A DNA stretch of 64,000 nucleotides from Aquatica leii (taxonomy: Eukaryota > Arthropoda > Insecta > Coleoptera > Lampyridae). The stretch's first letter is position 1. Each line of letters begins with the position of its first letter. The stretch is from NCBI GenBank assembly GCA_035610365.1, contig CM069432.1, positions 85,036,020 to 85,100,019 on the forward strand. The letters run 5' to 3'. The notes beneath the pieces are model-generated. The model searched no databases, was not told where the DNA came from, and saw only the letters and a list, made by a program, of their open reading frames with translations. Below, piece after piece: positions 56,346 to 64,000 of the stretch. The translations under genes and the position numbers were made by a program.

Positions 56346-59300
56346 ATGGAGGGACAAAATGAATACATAATTCAATGGAATTGTAATGGTCTGATACGGC
56401 GATATTGCTCCCTGAAATTACTGATGAGGGATTACAACCCATACCTAATGTGCCTACAGGAAACACATTTAATACCTCGACGTCCGTACGCATTAAAAGG
56501 ATATAGAATCCTACGGAAAGATGTGGAGGCGGATCGAGCTAGTGGGGGAGTAGCCATTCTCCTCAGAAACGATATAGGTTCGTCGGAAGTTCCTATTGTC
56601 ACAAACCTGCAGGCAATAGCGGTAAGACTAGCAAGCCCCGTTAACCTCACTATCTGCAATATATACTTGCCTAACGCCGATTGGAGAGCACAAGAACTTG
56701 AAGAGCTGTTAAGACAATTACCAAGACCATATCTTGTAGCTGGGGATTTCAACGCCCATAATAAACTATGGGGTTCTGCCACCGTAAACGCGGCAGGTAA
56801 TCGGGTAGAAAATGTGGTCGACAATAACAATTTAGTAGTGTTGAACAATGGCTCACCAACATTCATGAACACGAGAGCTAATACATTCTCAGCGATAGAT
56901 CTCTCCCTGTGCACGGCGGACGTAGCGCACAAGATCGAATGGACTACATTAGACCACCTGCATGACAGCGACCATTTCCCTATAGCTATGTCTTTCGGAC
57001 TTCGACATCATTCGAGCGTTACTCCCAAAAGATGGTTGCTGCGACGTGCAGATTGGGAAACATATAGAGCTTCTCTGGTCATTCCCGAGTTATCTGGCAC
57101 TGTCGACGAAGCAGTAGCGGCTTTGAGCACCGCAATCTTGCATGCTGCCCAAAACAGCATTCCAGTAGGAGGGGGAACAGCTCGAAAAACGCCAGTTCCA
57201 TGGTGGAACGAGAGAGTGAAACAAGCTATAAGGGAAAAGAAGCGCTTCTTTAATATATTTAAGAGGCAACCTACGTTGGAAAACATGATCGCTTTTAAGA
57301 AAGCCAGAGCGCAAGCACGAAGAACGATGATAGAAAGCAAACGTGCGTCATGGAGAAATTATGTATCATCGATCAACAGAGTAACACCGACAGCTGAGGT
57401 ATGGCGTAGGATTAAAGCGGTGGCAGGGACAAAGAAAAACCCAGCATCTATTAAACTCAATGTAAACGGTCACACGCTGGATAAGGCAATAGACGTTGCA
57501 GAAGCATTTGCGGACCAATTTGAAACCGTCAGTAGTTCCAATAACCACGATGCGACCTCCCTAGAAGCAAATGACGAGCTGTTAGAGCTAGACGAGCAAC
57601 ATGGTAACCTACCGATTAACGCTCCATTTAGACAAACTGAATTTGAAGAGGCCTTAAAAAAATGCAAAAAATCTGCACCAGGACGAGATAGAATCCCCTA
57701 CGAATTTGTCAGGGAAGGTTTCTCTACCTTAAAAGATCCACTTCTTACTTTATATAACAAAATTTGGAACAAGGGTACATATCCTACCGCCTGGAAAGAA
57801 GCCGTGATCGTGACGATCCCAAAAGAAGGTAAAGATCTCACACAACCCTCCAGCTACAGGCCGATTAGTCTAACGTGCTGTTTAGGCAAAATCTTAGAAA
57901 AGATGGTAAGTGACAGGATTATGTGGCACTTGGAGTCTCACCAGCTCCTCGTCGAACACCAAGCAGGCTTTAGACAGCGCAGATCGACGTTAGACCAAAT
58001 CGTATACCTAGAAAAAGCGGTTCTAGAAGCATTCAGAAAACGCGAGCATGCAGTAGCTGTTTTTTTTGACATCGAAAAGGCCTACGACACGGCAAGACAA
58101 AAGGGAATTTTACGTAAACTGTACGATTGGGGTTTAAAGGGCAACGTCCTGAAATTTGTCGCTTCGTTTTTAGACGATAGAAGTTTTAGAGTACGAGTGG
58201 CCAACGAATTGTCTTCCAGAAGAAGCTTAGAAAACGGAGTGCCGCAAGGGTCCACGCTCAGTGTGACCCTTTTTGCCATCGCGGTGAATGATCTAGCAGC
58301 ATCGGTAGATCCAGTCATCCGTAGATGTTTATATGTTGACGATTTGGCAATTTTCTTCTCGGCGCCTAAAATGAAAACCATCAATGATAAACTGCAGGCG
58401 GCAATTAACAAAATACTGGTGAACTCGGCAAAGATGGGCTTTCGATTCTCAGCGTCTAAGACGCAAACCATGCATTTTTGTCGAATGAGAAAACCGCACT
58501 ATGGACCGCTCTTACATTTAAACGAAACACCTATAGTCGGCAAAGAAACGATCCGATTTCTAGGAATTACCTTCGACTCAAAATTGACATGGAAACCGCA
58601 CATTCTAGAGCTCGTTCAAAAATGCAAACTTGCTTTGAACGCACTAAGAGCAATCTCTGGAACTAAGTTTGGGGGAGAAACAAAAACGCTGTTAGACATC
58701 TACCGGTCAATGATATTAGCGAAAATTGATTATGGCTGCGTAGCGTATGCCTCTGCACGTAAGACAACGCTCGCATTGCTTGACGTAATACAGAACTCGG
58801 CTGTACGATGCTGCCTAGGCGCTTTCCGCACAAGCCCGATAGCAAGTCTACTGAGTGAAGCAGGAGTCTCACCTTTAAAAACGAGACGTGCGTACTTGCT
58901 CACCAACTACAGCATCAATATAAGGGCGCAACCGAGACATCGGAATTTTGTCGTCATGTTCAGAGGTAGAAGCGGGTACATTGGAAAACCAACTATATCA
59001 AGACCGGCCGGTGTGCGAGTACTGGAATTAACAAACAAATTGAGATATACGATTCCACTCCCACTGACGACAAATATAACAGAATACCCGCCGTGGACTA
59101 GAGAGGAACCATCAGTGCATTTAGAACTAAACAACTCACTGAAAGCAAATAGGACCGCAGAGGAACACCGAAATGCCTTCGAAAAAATCCTGGATAATTA
59201 CGCAGACTCGACCGTCATTTACACCGATGGATCTAAAAATCATCAGGGCGTAGGAGCAGCCATTGTAGTGGGATATGACATTCACACTTGGTCACTACCA

Positions 59301-60017
59301 CCAGATGCCACAGTATACCTCGCAGAACAATACGCGGTATGGCAGGCACTCAAATTCTGCGATTTTTCCAATCGACAAAATTATGTAATAGCCACTGACT
59401 CCATCAGTGTAATCAACAGCCTACGCAAAGTAAGTCCCCAAGACCCCATGTCGGTGATGATGACAGACACACTGGAGCATCTTAAATTAAATAAAAAGAA
59501 TATTATTTTTATATGGGTACCGGGACACAGTGGCATACCTGGAAACGAAAGTGCAGACGAGGCAGCGCGTAGAGCTGCGTGTCGCGATACGATCGACGTT
59601 GACATATATGTTCCCGCAAATCTAAAAAAAATTCTGAAAGAAAAGCTGATACAGAAATGGCAAGACGAGTGGAGGGAAACAAACAACAACTTAAACAATA
59701 TAAAAAAGGACATTAATCGATGGAAAGGATCTGAAAAATTGGGAAGACAGGATCAAACTAGAATTACAAGGTTAAGAATTGGTCACACCCGAATGACACA
59801 CGTATACCTGCTAACCTCCTCGAATCGACCATCTTGTAATTACTGCGACAATCATGCGCTCACAATTAACCACTTGCTGTGTCAATGCGCCGCATTAAAT
59901 AATATTAGAAGTATGTGTGGGTTAACGACTAATATAGAAGAAACACTCACCACAGAGGAAGGTATCGAAAAAACAATAAAATTTATAAAAATAATTGGAG
60001 CATACCAACAATTATAG
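56346..60017 (+). CDS. Element B ORF2 protein: endonuclease, reverse transcriptase, RNase H
   Basis: 1223 residues, uninterrupted. The AP-endonuclease (about 7-220) has WNCNG (N12), LQETHL (E39), AGDFNAHN (D134, N136), TFSAIDLS and SDHFPI (D208, H210). RT (about 440-740) has PSSYRPISLT, FFDIEKAYD (D575), ENGVPQGSTLSVTLF and YVDD (663-666). RNase H (about 955-1090) has YTDGSKNHQGVGAAIV (D961), LAEQYAVWQALK, ATDSISVI and PGHSGIPGNESADEAAR, all catalytic residues present. The C terminus has CNYCDNHALTINHLLC. It would nick DNA and copy the element RNA at the nick. The Met follows the spacer and fits the family's N-terminal wording (YIIQWNCNGL). All motifs are intact, so the protein might be functional. 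Confidence 0.95.
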   Translation: MEGQNEYIIQWNCNGLIRRYCSLKLLMRDYNPYLMCLQETHLIPRRPYALKGYRILRKDVEADRASGGVAILLRNDIGSSEVPIVTNLQAIAVRLASPVNLTICNIYLPNADWRAQELEELLRQLPRPYLVAGDFNAHNKLWGSATVNAAGNRVENVVDNNNLVVLNNGSPTFMNTRANTFSAIDLSLCTADVAHKIEWTTLDHLHDSDHFPIAMSFGLRHHSSVTPKRWLLRRADWETYRASLVIPELSGTVDEAVAALSTAILHAAQNSIPVGGGTARKTPVPWWNERVKQAIREKKRFFNIFKRQPTLENMIAFKKARAQARRTMIESKRASWRNYVSSINRVTPTAEVWRRIKAVAGTKKNPASIKLNVNGHTLDKAIDVAEAFADQFETVSSSNNHDATSLEANDELLELDEQHGNLPINAPFRQTEFEEALKKCKKSAPGRDRIPYEFVREGFSTLKDPLLTLYNKIWNKGTYPTAWKEAVIVTIPKEGKDLTQPSSYRPISLTCCLGKILEKMVSDRIMWHLESHQLLVEHQAGFRQRRSTLDQIVYLEKAVLEAFRKREHAVAVFFDIEKAYDTARQKGILRKLYDWGLKGNVLKFVASFLDDRSFRVRVANELSSRRSLENGVPQGSTLSVTLFAIAVNDLAASVDPVIRRCLYVDDLAIFFSAPKMKTINDKLQAAINKILVNSAKMGFRFSASKTQTMHFCRMRKPHYGPLLHLNETPIVGKETIRFLGITFDSKLTWKPHILELVQKCKLALNALRAISGTKFGGETKTLLDIYRSMILAKIDYGCVAYASARKTTLALLDVIQNSAVRCCLGAFRTSPIASLLSEAGVSPLKTRRAYLLTNYSINIRAQPRHRNFVVMFRGRSGYIGKPTISRPAGVRVLELTNKLRYTIPLPLTTNITEYPPWTREEPSVHLELNNSLKANRTAEEHRNAFEKILDNYADSTVIYTDGSKNHQGVGAAIVVGYDIHTWSLPPDATVYLAEQYAVWQALKFCDFSNRQNYVIATDSISVINSLRKVSPQDPMSVMMTDTLEHLKLNKKNIIFIWVPGHSGIPGNESADEAARRAACRDTIDVDIYVPANLKKILKEKLIQKWQDEWRETNNNLNNIKKDINRWKGSEKLGRQDQTRITRLRIGHTRMTHVYLLTSSNRPSCNYCDNHALTINHLLCQCAALNNIRSMCGLTTNIEETLTTEEGIEKTIKFIKIIGAYQQL

Positions 60018-60038
60018 TGGGAAAGGAGGATAAGTTAA

Positions 60039-60068
60039 AGCGCTAATGACCTTAGCAGTCGATGCGCT
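60039..60068 (+). other. Conserved 3' stem-loop, element B
   Basis: AGCGC / GCGCT stem with a 20-nt loop (TAATGACCTTAGCAGTCGAT). Position, size and loop match element A, and the third stem pair is C-G here and T-A there. Confidence 0.6.
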
Positions 60069-60077
60069 ATAAACACC

Positions 60078-60218
<141 letters not shown>

Positions 60219-60406
60219 GGGGTCAAGGTCGTAGACCAGGGACACTTGATGCGTAATACAAGGGTGTGCAGCCAACGGCGACACCCGTTTTAGCCTCTCA
60301 GTGTCCAAGACCGTTCGCCCGTAGCTTCGGCTACATCCTGCAAGAGGTGACCCTGCTTTTGCAAAAGGCGACGGATCTAGGGGAGTAAACCCTGAATCAA
60401 AAATCC
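60219..60406 (+). promoter_or_regulatory. Conserved 5' leader module of element C
   Basis: It is the same as 50228-50415 except for one base (T at about 60397, C in A). GGGGTCA at 60219-60225 can pair with TGACCCT at 60348-60354, followed by the CTTTTGCAAAAG hairpin and GGCGA at 60367-60371. Leader sequence to 60581 continues with partial similarity to A (AAGGTGTT..CCGTGCCGA). Confidence 0.6.
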
Positions 60407-60581
60407 GCAACTCAAGGTGTTTGCCGTGCCGAGGGGTTCCCACAGCAGTGGGCGGCTCAGCGTTATGAGTCACGAACGGCTTCTCACCGACAATGTTACG
60501 ATTTTTGTAGTAACGCGGGGTTTGTTGGTGTTGTGTTTTGTTTCCCCAGTGGGCTGGCGGTAGCCGAAAAACGCAAAACTA

Positions 60582-61931
60582 ATGATAATGAGTTTCACTG
60601 ATTTGCCAAGCGGGTTGGGATCTGGGCAGGATCCCTCTCGGAACCCGCATGTTCTGCCCAAAGATGGTGAGAGTAGTGGCACTCCCCATCTTTTTGGAGC
60701 CACTAGACCTTGCAAAGACACTGATCATTCTAAAGCATACGAGGAACCCACCTCGAGAAAAAAGGAAGAATTTCCTGCGTTAACAGGAAAAAGTGGAATC
60801 AAAAATAGTGAGACGGGTAACTATCCCCGGTTCCTATTAATATGTAAAGAAGAAGGCAATTTTGAAAGAAATAGTCCTTTTGCAATACACAAACTTTTAT
60901 ATAGCGTTGTCGGTGAATTGAAAAACATCTCAAAAGTTAGAGAAGGTCTATTGATCGAGACTACAACGGCCAAACAAAGTAAATTGTTGTTGACAATGAA
61001 TAAACTAGGAAACGAGTCCGTAAAAGTTATGCCGCATCGTGTTTTGAACACAAGTAAAGGAGTAGTATATTGCAGGGACTTTTTAAATGCAACTATAGAA
61101 GAAATTAAAGAAGGACTCAAGAAAGAAAAAGTAATAGACGTATACAGAATTAAAATTAAAAAAGATGGAAATTTGATAGACACTGCAAACCACATCTTGA
61201 CATTCGATTCTCCAGATGCCCCTAAAACAATCAAAGGTGCGTGGTACAACTTGAGAGTCCGACCGTATATTCCAGCGCCGATGCGGTGTTACCGCTGCCA
61301 GAAATATGGTCATACGGCAGTTAGATGTGCAGAAGAAAAAATTTGCACATGTGGTAGACCTTGTCATGAAGGAAATCCTTGTTCACCTCCACCTAAATGC
61401 GTTAATTGTGAAGGTGAACATTCATCAAATTATAAAGGATGCCCTATTTATAAACAAGAAGCAAAAATACAAGAAATAAAAACAATAGAAAAAATTTCAT
61501 ACGCAGAGGCCAAAGCGAAAGCAAAATCGTCGTTTGTAAATCCTAGACAAACATATGCGCAAATAACGGAACCTAAACAACCGGAATTTAATTTTCCTAT
61601 TAAAGAAATTGTCAAACAGTTATTACCGCAATTAACTGCAATGATAAAAGAAGAACTAAATATATTAAAAGTTACTGATTCAATTCAAATACTACCCAAA
61701 GAAATTCCTACAGAACTCACAAACAAAACGAGTGTAACTATTCATAGCTGCTCACCGATGGAAGTAATAGAAGCTTCAAAAAAAAGAGCCTTGCCAGCAT
61801 CCCCCACCGACTCGATTACGAGCGAGGTGATAGATGCCGAATTCGTGAACCCCGTTACACGAAGGCAAAAAAAAGGTTGGCCGAAAGGGAAACCTCGAAA
61901 ATCGAGTGTTTCACCTTGTAGCCAAACGTAA
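60582..61931 (+). CDS. Element C ORF1 protein (gag-like, zinc knuckles)
   Basis: 449 residues, uninterrupted. A ~75-residue N-terminal extension (DLPSGLGSGQDPSRNPHVLP) is followed by the RNA-binding-fold region (NYPRFLLICKEEGNFERNSP onward). From residue 234 come MRCYRCQKYGHTAVRC, CTCGRPCHEGNPC and CVNCEGEHSSNYKGC knuckles. A helical part follows, and the C terminus is basic with KKGWPKGKPRKSS. It is the same protein type as A's ORF1 but with many differences throughout. A second Met lies two codons after the first; either could start. It is intact, unlike its ORF2. Confidence 0.9.
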   Translation: MIMSFTDLPSGLGSGQDPSRNPHVLPKDGESSGTPHLFGATRPCKDTDHSKAYEEPTSRKKEEFPALTGKSGIKNSETGNYPRFLLICKEEGNFERNSPFAIHKLLYSVVGELKNISKVREGLLIETTTAKQSKLLLTMNKLGNESVKVMPHRVLNTSKGVVYCRDFLNATIEEIKEGLKKEKVIDVYRIKIKKDGNLIDTANHILTFDSPDAPKTIKGAWYNLRVRPYIPAPMRCYRCQKYGHTAVRCAEEKICTCGRPCHEGNPCSPPPKCVNCEGEHSSNYKGCPIYKQEAKIQEIKTIEKISYAEAKAKAKSSFVNPRQTYAQITEPKQPEFNFPIKEIVKQLLPQLTAMIKEELNILKVTDSIQILPKEIPTELTNKTSVTIHSCSPMEVIEASKKRALPASPTDSITSEVIDAEFVNPVTRRQKKGWPKGKPRKSSVSPCSQT

Positions 61932-62105
61932 ACTGTGATATTTACTAAACTAGTCATTTTATTTATCTAGTCATTTTACTTGTTTGTCACTTATCTGTAT
62001 TTACTCGTCTTATACTTTTTCGTTATTTATTTATTTATTTATTAATACTATATTTATTTAACTACACGAGCACAAAAATTTACATTACAAAATTCAACTT
62101 ACAAA
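61932..62105 (+). other. Element C ORF1-ORF2 spacer
   Basis: AT-rich, starts CTGTGATATTT like the other spacers, with a (TTTA)n patch near 62025. No Met precedes the ORF2 reading in frame, so the ORF2 start is lost or unconventional. Confidence 0.45.
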
Positions 62106-64000
62106 AAATACTACAATGGAATTGTAGAGGATGCATTGTGAGGTACTGCGACATCAAAATCTTATTGCAACGTCACGACCCGATGTGCTTGTGCTTGCAA
62201 GAAACACATCTTGCTCAGGACAGCTGTACCAACTACGAGGATATGAAATAGTAAGGCACGACCACTTGCCTGTGCAACGCAGAAGTGGTGGCGTTGCAAT
62301 AATAATAAGAAATGATGTAAAATACACTGAACTGCAGATAAACACAAATCTTCAATCTGTAGCTATTGCCGTAGAAACACCAATAAAAATAACTATATGT
62401 AACATATACTTACCGAACATACACTGGCGTATAGAAGACGTCGAAGACTTGATACGGCAACTACCGTTACCTATTCTTATAGTAGGAGATTTTAATGCTC
62501 ATAACACGCTGTGGGGATCACAGACGACTGACGCGAGAGGACGTATCCTCGAACAATGGCTAGAAAACGAAAATTTAGTTTTATTAAACAACGGCTTGCA
62601 TACGCATTTTTAATAGTATATCTAACACCTTTTCCGCTATTGACCTGTCAATAGCGTCTGAGTCAGATAGCTTCTAAACTGGTATGGAGAGTTGAAGACG
62701 ACTTACATAACAGCGACCATTTTCCAATAATCGTGGAAAACCGATAGGGTTTGTCCAATCAAACAAGCTAATAGGAGATGGATAACAGCTAAAGCCGATT
62801 GGGAAGGTTTTGCCAAGCAACTAACACCGCTGCAAGCACGAGATGTCGGCGAAATCACCGACATCATACTCAAAAGTGCACACAAATTTATACCTAGAAC
62901 GGGCAAAACCTTGCTCAAACGTGTCGTACCCTGGTGGAACGCACAGGTAAAAGAGGCGATTGCGGCCAAGAAAAAAACTTTTAACAAATTCAGAAAATAC
63001 CCAACCGCAACAAACCTAGTAGCTTTTAAGAAAGCCAGGGCTAAATCGAGGAGAGTCGTGCTTGAAAGTAAGAATGCCAGTTGGAACGCCTACACGTCGT
63101 CCTATAACATCCACGTCTAGCAGCGCTGACATCTGGAGAAAGATACATGCCATATCTGGAAAATATCGGCTCCACCATGCCTACCTGCTTGGAAAACTCA
63201 CAGCATCAAAAAACGGAAGATACGGTAGAGATCGCCAATCTACTAGCGACGCAGTTTTGAAACTGTTAGCTCGTCGACAAACTACAATGCCACCTTCCTC
63301 GCCACGAAAGACCAGTCCGAGATATCTTTAAAATTTTGATACAAAAAGATAGACTGGATTACAATTTACCTTTCTCGATGAGCGAACTAAACGAGGCAAT
63401 AAATAAATCAACCTCATCCTCGCCAGGACCGGACAATATAAACAATGAAATGTTGAAGAAACTTCCGGATTGAAACAAAAACGCAACCTGTTAGCTATAT
63501 ACAATAAATTGTGGAGAAACGGTACATACCCTGAGGAATGGAAAGAAGCCATAGTAATTCCCTATTTTAAAGCCGGGCAAAGATCCCATCCGATCCTCTA
63601 ATTATCGCCCTATCCAGCCTCACTTGCTGCATGGGAAAAGTATTAGAAAAAGATGGTAAACAGCCGTTTGCAATGGTACCTAGAACAGAAACAAATTGTT
63701 GGTCCCTTACCAAAGCCGGATTTCGAAAAAACAGGTCTACCACAGATCATCTGGTGTTGTTAGAACAAATGGCCCAAGATGCATTTAGAAATCGCGAACA
63801 CCTAATAGGAGTTTTCTGACATCAGAGGAGCATATGATATGACGTGGCGCTACGGCATCCTACAAAATTGCACGATTACGGCTTGAAAGGAAACCTACCA
63901 AAACTTATATGGTCTTTCTTGACAAACAGACGCTTTCGTGTGAGGATAGGTAACTGCCTGTCCTCTAGCAAAAATTAGAAAACGGTGTTCCACAAGGGTC
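62106..64000 (+). pseudogene. Element C ORF2, broken, incomplete
   Basis: The endonuclease starts KILQWNCRGCIVRYCDIKIL and LCLQETHL, then shifts near 62215. It continues with GGVAIIIRNDV, CNIYLPNIHW and IVGDFNAHNTLWGS to a stop at 62611. Further pieces in changing frames give SDHFPI near 62720, PWWNAQVKEAIAAKK (62930) and RT words: SSPGPDNINNEML (63420), QAGF-like KAGFRKNRSTTDHLVLLE (63710), and ENGVPQGS at the window end. Numerous frameshifts and a stop near 63819 show it is dead. Confidence 0.9.

Larger units (their letters stand above)
60219..64000 (+). mobile_element. I-type non-LTR retrotransposon C, cut by the window end
   Basis: It has a full 5' leader, an intact ORF1, a spacer and a broken ORF2 running off the window inside RT. 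Its leader is nearly identical to A's for 188 nt, but its ORF1 is much more diverged. It is therefore a different family that shares a 5' module. Confidence 0.9.

Overview
The window is eukaryotic, very AT-rich genomic DNA, most likely from an arthropod (probably an insect). The evidence is dense transposable-element content of arthropod type (Penelope-like, I-type LINE, gypsy, BEL/Pao, pogo, hAT and a mariner-like fragment), a spliced transposase remnant, and no prokaryotic gene organisation. I cannot place the species. I see no complete host gene; one possible terminal coding exon of an unknown gene lies at 14641-14747 on the minus strand.

Layout. 1-4.6 kb: AT-rich noncoding DNA with a short mariner-like transposase fragment near 3.8 kb. 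4.7-9.6 kb: two decayed Penelope-like elements (PLEs) on the minus strand, the second flanked by inverted terminal segments, with a 384-bp inverted-repeat element between them. 10.2-14.1 kb: a BEL/Pao fragment, two GC-rich palindromes, and a lysine-rich, cysteine/histidine-bearing pogo-related tail. 15.1-16.8 kb: a GC-rich array of ~51-bp repeats with a 258-bp higher-order period, plus a second 24-bp array carrying the same motif in inverse orientation, perhaps the subterminal repeats of a DNA transposon. 17.5-19.1 kb: a decayed pogo transposase. 19.2-22.2 kb: gag-like scraps. 23.45-24.56 kb: a 1.1-kb hAT element with a perfect 8-bp target duplication. 28.3-30.8 kb: a decayed plus-strand gypsy element. 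32.0-32.6 kb: an unassigned transposase-like fragment. 36.1-37.1 kb: a third decayed gypsy pol. 37.96-44.2 kb: a minus-strand gypsy element with both LTRs. 45.0-47.4 kb: a third PLE remnant. 47.5-48.3 kb: dispersed repeats with a tRNA-like 3' half. 49.8-64 kb: three different I-type non-LTR retrotransposons in one head-to-tail chain, joined by (TAA)n.

The two most notable items follow. (1) The gypsy element at 37959-44206 carries, downstream of integrase, an intact ORF encoding a TARG1/OARD1-type macro domain (ADP-ribose hydrolase family) followed by a CCCH zinc finger. The rest of the element has nonsense mutations, frameshifts and a deletion in the reverse-transcriptase core. (2) In the LINE chain each element starts directly at the TAA tail of its neighbour. 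Elements A and C have clearly different ORF1 proteins but share a 5' leader of 188 nt with one difference, which can be drawn with features of an HDV-like ribozyme. A and B share a 3' hairpin with a compensatory base change. Element B has an intact 1223-residue endonuclease-reverse transcriptase-RNase H protein but is 5'-truncated. Element A has lost RNase H without losing its reading frame. Element C is broken and runs off the window.

In each full LINE, ORF1 (nucleic-acid-binding, zinc knuckles) and ORF2 (target cleavage and reverse transcription) would act together as a ribonucleoprotein. In the gypsy element, gag-PR-RT form one reading frame apart from point stops, and the macro/CCCH protein occupies the position where other elements keep env or another accessory ORF.
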